Source of the DNA: Cladophialophora immunda
Lineage: Eukaryota > Ascomycota > Eurotiomycetes > Chaetothyriales > Herpotrichiellaceae
Direction of reading: 5' to 3'
NCBI RefSeq assembly: GCF_000835495.1
Contig: NW_015622544.1
Span: 2,446,855 to 2,510,854, forward strand
DNA length: 64,000 bases
Position numbers and translations under genes: made by a program
In this document: positions 34,212 to 46,400 of the stretch, in pieces
Numbering within the stretch: the first letter of the stretch is position 1
Layout: each line of letters opens with the position of its first letter
Notes under the pieces: model-generated
Seen by the model: the letters and a program-made list of their open reading frames with translations, nothing else
What the model was told of the DNA's origin: nothing
The model's database searches: none

Positions 34212-36782
34212 ATGGCGCCTGCTCCTCCTCGACTACGCATCCTTTCAGGTGAGCATGACTTTTTGCTGACCTGCCTTGCCCTGCCTTGCGCAGGTCCACT
34301 CAAACCTCCGTTGGAGTCTCTGACCTTTGTCTCACCTTTCCCTTATGTTTTGTTCGCCGAAATTCATTTGAAATGAATCGCGAGCTAAGACGTTGCTGCA
34401 TAGTGGGTGGAAATGCAGTTTCTGCTTTCTTATCATGGCGGTTGCAAGCCACCAACGCCTGCGACGTGACCTTGGTGTGGAAAGCCAATTATCAGGCCGT
34501 GGCACAATACGGTGTCTCGTTCAAGTGAGCAACCTGGATTTCACCAACCCTAATGCCGCGCGACTGACCCTCCCAGATCTTCTCTGTACGGAAATGAAAG
34601 ATTTAAGCCCAGATACGGTACGTGGAAGCAGAAATTTCATGCCAGGATGAAAGCTAATTTGATCAAAGTCGTCCAAAGCCCCGAAGAGGCGGCGAGCCAA
34701 CAAGCAGCCTTCGACTATGTCCTCCTCTGCGTCAAAGCCCTTCCCGACGTCTACAACCTTGCCGATATAATCCAATCGGTGGTCACCCCACAACATACCT
34801 GCATTCTTGTTAACACCACAAACACTTTGGGAGTGGAGCAACAACTTGAAGAACGGTTCCCCACGAATGTTGTCTTGTCTCTCGTTTCCGGCGCCGATTT
34901 GACCCAACTTGGGTCCAGCGAATTTGAGCACACCGGCTCAACAGAAATCTGGGTTGGGCCAGCAAGCAAGAACACCGCAATTCCCGAGTCGATCCAGAGG
35001 GACATGTCAGAGGCTTTGGCCATGACCTTGACCACTGCCCAGGTCGACTGCAAAGTGTCTGTAAACATTAAGCAACAGCAGTTCGAGAAAATGATAGGGT
35101 CGGTAATGTCTGATCTTTGGCGCAGGAAACACGTCAACTGACTTTGTGACTCCAGGCCCATTGCATTCCATCCTACGAGTGTCCTATTCGAGAAGCCTCT
35201 CCTTTCGGACCTGATCCGGTTACCTGGTGTCAACGATCTGATATCCGATGTTATTGAAGAGTTGATACACATAGCTCACACGCAAGATTGTAAATTTCCC
35301 AGCAACTTCAAGGAAATCACAATCCAGTCCATGATCGGATCAAGTCAAGATCCTAGTACCATGTACCAGGACTTTACAGCTCGCCGGCCAATGGAGGTCG
35401 AAACTTATCTGGGTTCTCCGGTGGAATTAGCCAAAATGGCAAGCATCAGGGTTCCCCGCCTTGAGACTCTATACACGATGCTTCGACACGTCAATACGGT
35501 CAATAAGGACCGTCCTACCGCTTCTGCTACCATGCCACAGTCGCCGTCCGTGATGCAGCCGCCGCCACGGACGATGTCCCTCGCAAATCCTCCTCCCCCC
35601 CGACAACCGAATCCCCCCGTCAATGGAGCACCCAGGCCGATGCGCGGCCCCAACATGGGACCACCTATGGGACCACCGGGGAGACGCGGTCCCCCTCCGG
35701 TCAATGGCTACCGGGGCCCCCCGAACAGTTTCCCGCCACGGGGGCCTAGCCAGATGCAACGGAGGCCATCTTATGATGAGACAAACCTGGACGAGTTCAG
35801 TCACGTTGTTCTTTACGACGACCTTCCCGATGGTGATGTGGCCGCCAATTTCCCCGATAATGGCGGGCCCGCTGCGGCAACATTACGTGAACGAGAGCTG
35901 ATGTTACGCGAAAAGGAACTACACCTAAAGCAACAAGAGATGGCGATGAGAAGTCGCCCTGGTCGAAGAACCTCACATAATCGTCATCAGGACTTTGACG
36001 ATGACGACGATGACGACGATTACTTTGATCCGATGCAGCCACGGGGTCCTCCGATGCCCCCGATTGACCCAGACAATTTCGACATGATGAGCGTTACCTC
36101 GAGGCGGACCAAACGGACAACTAGCCAGAATCAATTGCGTAAAGACGTCTTTGCAAACGGGAACAGTATGCGTCCCGGATCTTTTGGCCGGCCGAACCTC
36201 AACAGGCATCGGACCAGCACCCAACTCCTGTCCGATATGCCTATGCTCGGAGAGAATATCCTGGACAACCCAATGATGGGCTTCTCATCCAACAGATACG
36301 GTTCAGTGGACCGCAAGGAAATGGCGGACGAGTCACGTGCAAATTCCCTGACGGCAAGCCGGCTTCAAGAACTTGGTGCCAACGGAGGACCCTACCCCGG
36401 GCCGCCTAGTAGACGGACGAGCCGGTCGCCAGGGAACCCATTCAGTCCGCCTGGACGAGTTCCCAACCGGCCCTCTCCGCCGAATGATCCCTATATGCAA
36501 CCAGGACAGCGCAACGGCCGACCGTCCCCGCCAGGAGGGATGCCTGCACCAGTGCCGAGATACCCTCCAGGTCAAGGCGGCATGCTTCCTCCGCATCAAA
36601 TTGAACAGGCCGGGGTGAGCAAACCATTCCCACCACCAAAAGCACCTGTGAAGAGTCTGACTGGAAGTGCCAGTGCTAGCGCTGGGAGTGGGGATAGCGG
36701 AAGTGCCAACATTGATTCCGAACCGTCGGCTCACAGCAGCACCAGCAGCTTCGCGCCCCGGCAGATGCTGAGCATCCGTTGA
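34212..36782 (+). CDS. Ketopantoate-reductase-like protein with long disordered tail
   Basis: A 751-residue protein from five exons: 34212-34248, 34404-34524, 34577-34617, 34669-35098 and 35156-36782. The sum closes in frame, and the fourth donor is the weak GTCGGT. The first 310 residues are the ApbA/PanE fold: a Rossmann segment ILSVGGNAVSAFLSWRL whose first glycine is replaced, LCVKALPDVY, ILVNTTNTLG, FEKMIGPIAFHPTS (family lysine kept, the usual Asn of NPLT is His) and TMYQDFTARRPMEVETYLGS with the conserved Glu. The remaining 440 residues are low complexity: PPP/GPP runs, a charged helix (LRERELMLREKELHLKQQE), a poly-Asp run and a Ser-rich end. S. pombe Mug72 is a relative by fold. True pantoate synthesis is uncertain, and a regulatory NADPH-binding role is as likely. 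Confidence 0.85.
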
Positions 36783-39700
36783 GAGTGTCTTTTGGCACAC
36801 TCTGTGCAAGTTGACCTGGATTGACGATTTGTTGCACTTCGGCGAACAACATGACGAGGATTCGACTTGGCCACACAGCATCACATATATTGTTGATTGT
36901 TACCCTGTTTCGCATATACCTTTAATGATCGGCGTCCGCGAACATTACGACACGATGGGCCTGCGACGGTCTATCACCTCGGCAAAAAGCATTGAGATGA
37001 GTTTGGTGAATGACAATAGCTTGAATGGAAATGTTGCAACATTCGACTTTTGTGCCCTTTTCTAGTACATACAGCATTGCAAGGAGGCGTCGGGCTCCGC
37101 TTTTTTCTTTCCTGCACATTTTGCCCCAACAGCACCGCACATTCTCGAAGACCGGCATTGGAGGGCAGATTGAGGCTTGTTGTGTCTCTCCGCTTCAAGT
37201 TGATTGGAGAGATGTTTTGTATTGCATAAATTGGGAAGATACAGTTTTCAGGCACGAACACGATGGGACCGAGAATGACATAATCACATTATGCTAGATC
37301 TCTGGTTGGTAAACAGAGAAAAGGAAAGGAGGGTCAGGAAACATGATGGTGGAACTGGTATGGGGTCGTGAGGCAGGGTAATAATCGAATGCAAGCAAAA
37401 ATTGGCCTGGAAATGAAAGAACAGAATGAGGAGCCCGGGTGAGTCGGCTCTTGTATATCAATCTGCGAGTCTGGAGACATTCACCTGTGCTTGATCCATT
37501 GTTTCATTATTATTCTGTCGTTCCAACACTCGCATATCGACGTTCGCAGCCTTGCAGACCCATGCACGAGGCTGTGTGGGAATTTTCCGACGAGATCTAG
37601 CCTGTTTGGGAAAGCGCGTTCTGTATTCGCTAGAACTTGCACCAATCCAGTTACGGCAATACCAACCACGGCAGCCACGGCAACGTCTTCCGCCGTCGTT
37701 TGGAGACTCGTCTATCACCTGCTACTACGTCACAGGTACCGACTAAAGTACGAGTACCAGGTGCTCCGTACTCCGCAGACACTGTGTGACCTTTGCCGTC
37801 AAGTAGACATTACAGCCTCTGCTGAAGACGATACTAGGATGAGGAAAGCCTCGCTCCCTGCTCGTCCTCTATACCTACCTTTTACATCCAAGCAGTCGAC
37901 TCAATGCGATCTAGTGCAGTTACCATCAACCCTAGCTGAGAGAGGCGCACGACTAGCTCCTATCCACCTCTCACCTCACCTGGTCTCATCTCAGCCACCG
38001 AGATGCAGCCTGACCAGGATCGCAGGTATTGCTCGAGGCTATCGGACATCGCGCGTTGACGCCGTTTGTGGGGCAATTACACGTCTGTCTACGCGTGATG
38101 GCTAGAATGGAGTAAGGCTTCTACACGAGCGTGAGCAATTATTGCTGCTGATGTGGTTTTGCATCATGTAAGACATTAATGTGACACTGGATGAACATCA
38201 ACCCTCCCAAGGGCCCGCAAGTTGACCTACTGTTACGCAACAAGCGTTGCGAATGCCGTTCGAGGCTGACCGAGACTATCCGAGAATGATACCTAGCTTT
38301 TCGGGCGATAGTGCTGTCACTACTCCTAACAGAAATCGATCACACCCTGGAGAAGTTGTGCGCCATCGCGCTTTGCTGCTACTATGTCACTGGCTCAATT
38401 CTATTTGTCCGAGCCCCCAGGCGAACCTTCAGAAAATGTAAGGGAATCTCCCTCTTTATTATTGTTTTGGCACCGAGGGCAGGGATCAATAGTCAGGTCG
38501 GTCCGTAAGAGTATCCAAGCGCAAATTGATACCTCCGGTTGAACTATTTGGATCTCGACATGCATCAACGGCTCTACCCAGATGCAAACTCCCTACGTCT
38601 TCGACCAAATCTCAGATAGCAACCAATCTGCCAACCTCCCTGGGTTGACTGACGGATCCAATGGCGATTGATGGACTCTCTCTCTCTCTCTTATATTTTG
38701 GCAACGCCAGCAGGATCCCAATTTCGCAGGCCGGCGCTTTCAAGTGTGTCTTTGAGTGCTTGCGGGGAATTTCAGAGCCTTCTCTACATAGTAGTGGCGA
38801 TCTGTTAGACACATTCGTGTGACAATACATGCCTCGCAGCCTTTTAGGAAATGCTCCGATTCATACTCGGAGATTCGCAAGACATTCGAAGAGCCAGCGA
38901 AAGTTGACGCACAGTCCGGAACAGTCACTCTTCGTCAACTCTGTGCTATTCGACCAAATCACTCCTCCTACCTCATTACATGGGGAGCCTCCCGCGAGGA
39001 TCCATGGCAACCTTGCCAACAGTTCCATCCGGCTAACGGCACCTTTATTGTTGGTTTTTTCGACCTATACGGAAATCGTGGCGTGGATTTTGATCCTGGA
39101 CCTCCTGTCACCAAGAGAACCTGTCGAGATATTTCCATTTCGGTCCTAGACACTTCTACGGTAAACGCGGGCTTCAGGCGGGGTCTGATGCTGTTATCAA
39201 GCTTAAGTTCGCTATTCGTCAAAAGCTATGTCCATATCGTACCTAGCCCGAGCACCGGGGAACACAACAAGGACCAGTCAAGCATCACCTTGCTGCAATT
39301 CCTTCAATGCCAGAGCTGACAAAGACTTGCAACGGCTCATTCCATGGCTCCCACCTCCTTGATTAGGCCATTCCCGTCTATCCATGACATGCTTAGTGCT
39401 GCACCGAGTTCGGGAAACACGGGCCCAGCGGCGATTGGACGGATGGCGAGTGTGGGATCTGATGTCGAATCGCTGAACAGGAGGCAGCATGGATGGCTTT
39501 CCGGCGGACAATCGAGAGAAAACATGACACCGGCACCGTGGGGTGAAGCCGACGGTTGTCTGGAGGGTCGAGAAAGGTTCTAGAAGCATTTGCATTCCAC
39601 AAAGGGAAAGGTTGACCTTCTCCTTCAGGTAAGGTGTGTTCTGTGGATGAGCTTCGATGCCCCTCGTCGAATTGGGTTTGCAGCCTCGTTCCTTTCAGGT

Positions 39701-40378
39701 AGGTCTGCAGCACCAAAAGCCGCAAGCGAGGATTGTCAACCAGTGGTGCCTTGCCTGCAGGGTATGACTACTCGTATTACTAAGGAGCTGCAGGGAGCGT
39801 TTGATCGGAGGCCTAGGCTACCGATACGTGGATTGGGGACTTTCCTCAAAACCGCCAGGCGCTTCTTACTACTTGACTGGCCGGGTTGAAGGACCATACC
39901 GTTTGACTGCCGCTTTGTACTGACTCAGATCCCTTTATCCACTCCGCGACTACCTACCTGGAGCGATAGGGACCCTCTCAGAGACTCCAAGCATCGTCAT
40001 CGTACCGGAGCTCGCTCGGGCTCGATTGCTCTTGCAGGCTGCTTTTGCCCGGGGAAGATCCTTACGAAATTCATCTGTCAGCACTACTTGACATTCCCCG
40101 TCTCAATGGGCTCCTCAGCAACCCGGGTATACGATGATTAGCCCCACCACAGGAACTGGAGGGACGGTGTGTCAAAAAGTTCTTGAACGAAGCCAGTAGC
40201 ATTGGACACTGGATTGGCAATTGCCCGCCTCGGCTGCTAATAACCGCCTGATTCAAATCTCAAGTGGATTGATTCGCGGGCCATCCATTGCACCATCAAC
40301 CAAACACATGATATAGCGTCGAAGATCCTATTCCTCTCTATCTACAACCCTCAACTCTGAGCCACTGGACCATCAAAA
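36783..40378. other. Gene-poor gap between reductase-like gene and bZIP gene
   Basis: 3.6 kb without a recognisable gene. The longest frame (37491-38105) opens only at a TTG and has no domain. A phrase CTGCTACTA(C/T)GTCAC is repeated near 37719 and 38376, a weak sign of an old duplication. Also present are a TACTCCG word near 37770, a TC dinucleotide run at about 38675-38692, and TGACTCA at 39921-39927 (about 450 bases before the bZIP start). Confidence 0.5.
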
Positions 40379-41224
40379 ATGGACTCTCAAGGTGTTTTTG
40401 AAATCGGCCCTTACGATACGTGGGCGGGCCTCCCTTATGACTGGGAACATGCCACAGCGGTCAATGGGCCAGACCAACGAAGTTCACACTCTGGCCATGC
40501 CAAGCGTCTGTCAGTGAGAAGCTCTCAATCGTTATTGGATGAAGACTACGACCTGTTCGACTCGGAAGTAATGGACAAGTTCCTCTTCGACGTGGTACTA
40601 TACCCTAAACCTCTTCAGCTCAGGAGTCTCTACTAACCTCTTTTTTTCACCCCTAGGCTGAATCAAATAACTCCAGAAGCAACCATGCAAGTTCTTCTTC
40701 TTTCTGCGGAATGCTAGAAGCAGAGGGAACGTCACCACCCGCAACCGAGAAGCCGACAAAAGCGGGATCGGATGGCAGTTCCCCCCTAACGGAAGTCGTC
40801 ATTGATATCCCTGGGGAGGTGCGTCAAAAAGTGCTATCACCAAGTCTTGTCGAGCTGACCGGGCTTCTCACAGCGCCGGCGTGCCCAAAATCGTGCGGCC
40901 CAGCGCGCACACCGAGAACGACAGAAACGCTATGTAGCTCAGCTTGAGAAGAGATTTTTCACCCTCCAAGCCAACTACAACCACTTGGACGAAAAGTATA
41001 AGAAGGTCGAGAGAGAACATCAGTGCTTGATCCGAATGCTGTCCGCTCGACAAACTCCCAACACTTCTCCCGACTCTCAGGCAAGCGTGGATTCCTACCT
41101 GTCCATCTGCAACAACGGCGATCCATTGGTGACCAACGAGTTTCTACTGTGCGAGCAAGAACCCGAACCGGCATTGGCAGTGGGAATCAATCAGATGTTG
41201 TCGACGAAGTCAGGCGTGCCCTGA
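40379..41224 (+). CDS. bZIP transcription factor (AP-1/Yap-like basic region)
   Basis: A 242-residue nuclear DNA-binding protein spread over three exons: 40379-40594, 40657-40818 and 40874-41224, all phase 0 with GT-AG ends. Exon 3 opens exactly at the basic region RRRAQNRAAQRAHRERQKR (residues 127-145), which has the NRAAQR signature of fungal AP-1-like factors. A leucine zipper follows with heptads L150, L157, L164, V171 and L178. Residues 1-126 are acidic and Ser-rich (LDEDYDLFDSEVMDKFLFDV), a plausible activation region. I see no Cys-rich redox domain, so it is not a full Yap1. No single frame shows the whole protein, so it is easily missed. It stands alone between gene-poor gaps, and no metabolic cluster is adjacent. 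Confidence 0.85.
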
Positions 41225-42654
41225 CACAGGCACGCAGACTCCATGCTCGCGGTACATTGCGGGTTGGATGGGAACCGGTGGAATGCATCGTCAAGCACCG
41301 AGACGGCCTGCATGCGGTCTCGACACTGTCGACTTGTCATTTCATCCGGATACATATTGTCCAAATCCAAAACTCATGCTAACAGGCTGGATGATTACGG
41401 GACTGGTTCTGTTTATACAGTATGAGTGATGCTGGATTTGATCCGCTCCCTTGCGACTCTGGTGATGTCGCCCCAAGGAAAGCACGCAAACCATGATGGC
41501 CCTGCCTGATTTCTGCATCAAAAGAAGCGGTGATGCCAGCCAATCAGGAAGGATGTCGCCCACTCTCCCGTCAGCTGCCCGGCATTTCGACGACTACTAC
41601 CAGATCTGGAAGATACCAGGACGCCTCACGTTGGGCCTGCCACCATCTTTGCATTTGGGTCACCGGCCGATCGGTCCGAACTGCACACGACAAGAAATGG
41701 GAGCCGAGATGCTACTTGAACCCGAGTTCGGGCGATTGAACAAAGACTTGGCCAGGCGAAAACAGCAAAACACGAGAGAATACCTTCCGAACGGGTGGGA
41801 ATAGCCTACGCACCTTTGGAGATCTTGACCTGGAACCATTCGCCTTTTGGTGATGAACGGCATAGGCCAGTGTCCAAGCCACATCCGGGGGGCTGCAACG
41901 AGCCCTTGGGGGATATCAGGAGCTGCGAACAATCCCCGTTTTCTCCTCCCAACAAGCCATGCCAGGTGCCAAACATTCCGCACGATAGGCATTGGATAAG
42001 ATAGGATGGTCGGCAGCGTGGTTGATTGTATACTGAGAGCGTCCAGACTGGAGTTTTCTTTTTCTTGGCCCCCCATTCGTTCCTATTTCGCCCTTATTCC
42101 ATTTCGGTCACGGAGAATAGAAGAAAGGGGAGACTTCAACTGTCCTCACTGGTGTGTCTGTGTGTGTGTGTGCCCGGGTGCATTTCCCAAGATGGGAACC
42201 GGGGGGGGGTGCCCTAGGTAATGGTAATCGGTATTAATAGTAACAGTAGTAATGCGTACCTACTTGGTTAAGACTACCTGCGATCCGTATACTCCCTACT
42301 CAGTATAGGATACGCGGCACCAGGTCATCCCACGCACGAGTCACTACCTAGATACCTTGGCAGGGAGGTTCCTAGGTCGGTATGGTCGGTATACAGCACA
42401 GACAGGGAAGAAACGTTCGAGGCACACGTGGCTCGGAGTCTGGAGTACGGAGTACGGAGTCCTCGGACGGATATGTAGAGCAATGTGCATGGACTTTTCC
42501 CTGTCCTGGAGAAAGGGAAGGGGACATATACGTGCAGCTCCAGTTGAGTAATACATATGATATTATTACCCCGTGTCTCCTGCATACCTAGATAGGGTAG
42601 TGGCTTGCTACTGTCAGCTCGGCCTGTTGAGATATTACCAATCGACTAACCAAT

Positions 42655-42705
42655 CTACCTAGGACCTACCTACCTACTTACCTTCCTACCTTCCTACCTT
42701 CCTAC
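42655..42705 (+). repeat. Tetranucleotide (CTAC / TTCC) simple repeats
   Basis: Successive TACC and TTCC units (ACCTACCTACTTACCTTCC, then CTACCTTCCTAC) form an imperfect microsatellite. Confidence 0.85.
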
Positions 42706-43017
42706 GTGGTTGGGTGATTATAACTTCCCAGACAGCCTCAGGTCCAGAGACCAGAATAGGACAGGACGAGTCGAGTCGAGTCCAGTCGAGTCGAGAACCA
42801 GGTCGTGTCCTGTGCAGTGCAGTGCGCTCTGTTGTTGCAGGCCGTACATAGTATATTGTCCCCTATCGCCATGCCTTCTTTTCCTTTCCTTAGCGGGCCT
42901 TTCCTTTTCTGGGCCCTGACCCTGGTCCTGGGCGTGTGCCATATCCCATCCATCACACATGCGGTTTCCAAAAGAGACACAAAGTGGGTAGGTGATCTTT
43001 CAGCGCTTTTGGGTTAC

Positions 43018-43080
43018 ATATCCATCCATCCGTCCATCCGTGAGTCCATCAATCCATCAATCCATCAATCCATGCATGCA
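43018..43080 (+). repeat. ATCC/AATC microsatellite
   Basis: About 60 bases of CATC, CGTC and AATC tetranucleotides (ATCCATCCGTCCATCC, then several ATCAATCC units, then CATGCATGCATCC). Likely length-polymorphic. Confidence 0.9.
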
Positions 43081-43430
43081 TCCAGTGGCCGAGAGGGGCC
43101 GGTGGTGGGAGTAGTGGTGGCAGTCGCAGCAGTAACAAGGAGTATATACAGTGTTCATTTGATGATACAGGCCACGCCATGTTCTCAGAGTGTTCGAGCA
43201 AGCAAAAAATACTCGCGTCTAGGACTGACTGCAGTTGACGGAGCGTAGGTAGCCGTGTTGGCTCTCTATCCCTTGCAGCTGGATACTCGTAAAAGGGGAG
43301 CTCATCCCAGCTTTTTTCTATGCGTAACGAATCTCCCCGAACTGAGGTCCCTTCTTTATTTTCCATCGTCTCATTAGCGATTGCGGCATCCGACGTCATG
43401 AATTCCACATCCCTGATATCCTAGTCGACC

Positions 43431-46400
43431 TTACCGCCTGTTCAAAAAGTTCACTCCACCAATCTGTGGCATACTTAGGAGACTGTCCGCCCTCTGAAAT
43501 ACATCGCCCCGGAAAAAAGAATCTCCATACGCGCTCGCCGGGGTGCTCGGCACGGCCGCCATAGGCGTCGGTAATGCAGACGAACTCGTCGGTGTTGCAA
43601 GAGGATTGGAGCCTGAATTGGCATTTGAATTATTCGGTACCGTTGCTTGGGCTGCTGGACCGAGGGCTGCCGAGAGCGGAGTTGCCGGAAGTGGAACAGA
43701 GATGGGGCTTATACCATTGATTGCTGCAGACATAGGTCCGGCACCGTTGGTTGACATTGAGGATATTGAAGGTATGCTGCCGTTGACCATTTGTCTCGTT
43801 GCTGTGTTTGGCGTGCTTGCTAAAGAAACGCCAGGTATTGGCGGGACAGGAATGAGGGGAGGAGGGAATGGGCTTTGCAGGGGATAATTTGAGATCTGAG
43901 CGGAGACCGAGTTTGGCGGGTAAGGCGAGGCATTGCTGCCGTTGGGGATTGTTCCGTGGACGGTACTGGAATATCCATTGCCATTGACGACAGCGCTAGG
44001 AGGCTGGCTTGAGTTCGCACCGAAAACGCTAGGGGGTGGCATCGCCGCCGCCGCACTATCAGTCAAGTACCGCCAGGGACTCGTCTCTATCAATCTCCCT
44101 GCCTCACGACTCGCTTTCTGGACGGGTCTCAACATCGTGATGATCTCCTGTGACAGCAACCTTTGGGACTTGGCAATCCGCATCTCTGTCAGAAGCTCAA
44201 TGAAACTCATTAAAAAGTTCTTGCAAAGAAGCCACAAGGAGGGGTCGTTTCGACCGCTGCCCGCTGCGACGATATGGATGCTTGGATCTTGTAAACGCAT
44301 ATTGACAAGTCGGATTTGGAGGGCCTCGCTGATGTCGATACATAATTTGCAGCGATAGACCAGGGTCGACCATAGCTCGTGCACCGCCTTCGGCTGTCGG
44401 TTTTCTTCTGCCGCTTCGAGACATCGCAGGAATTGTGCCTTCGCGATCGGAATCGTGTGCAGCGCAGCGTCGTAGGCTCTCGTCAAGGCGAGGAAAATCT
44501 GCTCGAAGACGAGTTCCTCTTGAGCATCAGTGAGACCTGTGGCAGGATTGACTCGAGCAGCGAAGGAAGTCGAGGGCGGGAGGCTAAAGGCTTCACCCGA
44601 GCGAGGCGTGCTGGCTACCGACGAGGACGTGAAGCCATTCATCGTATTGGCAGTGCGTGACCCTGACCGTGACCTGAAGCCAGAACTGGAAGCAGAAGTG
44701 AGAGTGCCACTATTTGAGAAGGTTGACGAAGTGCCCGTGAGAGTTCCACCATTCAAAGTGGTACCGGTCAAGTGAATCGGAGTCGGGAGGGCAGCCGATC
44801 CTGCAGGTGGTACAGGGTTCGATTGAGATGTCGGGATGTTATCAGCAACTGGATGCTGAATGGCCGTGTCACTGCGCAATCTCCCAGCTTGCCTCGAAGC
44901 AAGATTTCTGTCTCGGGTGGGTGTGATTGCTCGGACAGGCTGCAATGGAGTGCTGAACTCCTCAGGGATAGTCTGGATAGGATGCGCGTTTCCACTGGAC
45001 ATCTGTCTTCTATGACCGAGGCCCTGTGCGACTCTCACATCTGCCCCAAAACTTTGAATTGCATTTCTGACTTCCATCATACTTCCGTAGAGGAGGAGCA
45101 TGAGTGTCCGCACATAACGGGCGTCAGACCCCGCGACAATTTTCTTGACGTTATCTTGCAGCTGTGCGGTTACGTGTGTGTAGGCCATGATGCAGGTTGC
45201 ACAATCCCTTCGAACACTATCCTCGACTTTCTCAACCGCATCTGTGTCTCCGAGATCGACAGCGTCAGCTTCTTCCAATGCTAAATTGAGCCGGTCGACA
45301 TGAGTGGAAGCATTGAAAAAGGTAAATTCTAGCGTGCTCCTCCGCACGTCCTTTCCTCTGATCGCAGCGATGAGGCCGGAGATTTGGGGGTGGATCTGAT
45401 ACAGGGCGTATAAAATCCCTTTGGCACCTTCGATGACAGGGTTGTTCCATTCGGTCTCGACCTTGTGTTCCGGAAGACTAGACAACCGTTTCACAAAGGC
45501 GAGCCTGTGCCGTCTGGGATCGCGTGGGCTGCTGGGACTCGAAGAGCTATTCCCGCCAGGGGAAGACAGCGCGCCATTACGTTTCAAGACCGAGCCGTGG
45601 CTAAATCCTCGGAGATGGCTGTTCCGGTTCACCTTGAGCTCGTCGATACTGTCCAAATCAGGCTTTTCTTTTCGCAGCATGCCCATCCGTTTCTGCCGAG
45701 CAGCGGCCGAAGCCTGCAAGACGCTTTCGCTGTTGCTCCGGTTTCTCTCATTATTCTGGCTAATCAAAGGGGCAATACCTGGTCGCCGAAGCGCGATCGG
45801 CTGCGTATTAGAGGCCATTCGATAGTGTGAGCGAGTCGGTACAGGGGGCGGGTTCGCGAGAGTCTGGATTGGCGATGATTTATTGGCCTCTGACCCGGAC
45901 TCAGAATTGTTGGTGCTGGGTATGACGGGGAATCTGCTGCTCAGAGATCGCTTGAGAGGTTTTGGTGTCATCTCCATTGGACTCTCGTCGACTTGGAGAG
46001 ACGCTTCCACATCAATGGGGGTGATCACAGGGTGTACTTCCCTCAAATATCGCTTGATCTCGAGGGTGATTGCCGTCTCCCTTTCGTGGTCCGTCATTTC
46101 TGAGAATGAGACTTCGGATTCCTTGGCCTCCACAATTTTCTTCAGTTTGAATCGCAGTGGATTCTCCGCGATCTTCAATATCTGCAATTTGGTCATTTCA
46201 CACAGCTCCACCGGCAAATCTTCCACCCGATTGTGCACGACCGAGAAGACACGGAGGGACCGCAAATTTTTGATGTCGCTCGAGATCTTTCGGACCTTGT
46301 TTCGACTGATATCCAAGATTTCCAGTTGACCTAGCTTGTACACCCCTCGTGGGATCTCCCGGAACACATTGGACCGAATATTGAGGTATCGTAGATGTGA

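Larger units (their letters stand above)
41225..43430. other. Gene-poor gap with simple repeats, bZIP to SOG2
   Basis: 2.2 kb with no firm gene. A 103-codon frame (41493-41804) opens with two Met codons and has a moderately protein-like sequence (YYQIWKIPGRLTLGLP), but no family is recognised. The segment 42150-43080 is rich in simple sequence: a GT run (about 42151-42172), a nine-G run (about 42202-42210), CCTAGGT-like words, tandem GGAGTAC (42436-42452), ACCT/CTTCCTAC tetranucleotides (42655-42705), GTCGA repeats (42767-42795) and an ATCC/CATC array (43018-43080). Confidence 0.5.

Noticed and set aside
37491..38105. 204-codon frame in the gap before the bZIP gene
   Set aside because: Opens only from a TTG, has no domain and a random-looking composition. 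Kept as intergenic.
38819..39319. 166-codon plus-strand frame
   Set aside because: Opens at a GTG with an ATG only in another frame, and no recognisable motif.
41493..41804. 103-codon frame starting with two Met codons, considered as a gene after the bZIP
   Set aside because: No homology recognised and no splice link to the bZIP; mentioned only in the gap description.
43018..43080. ATCC tetranucleotide array considered as a CRISPR or telomere-like repeat
   Set aside because: No spacers of constant length, and the unit is not the TTAGGG telomere repeat; it is a plain microsatellite.
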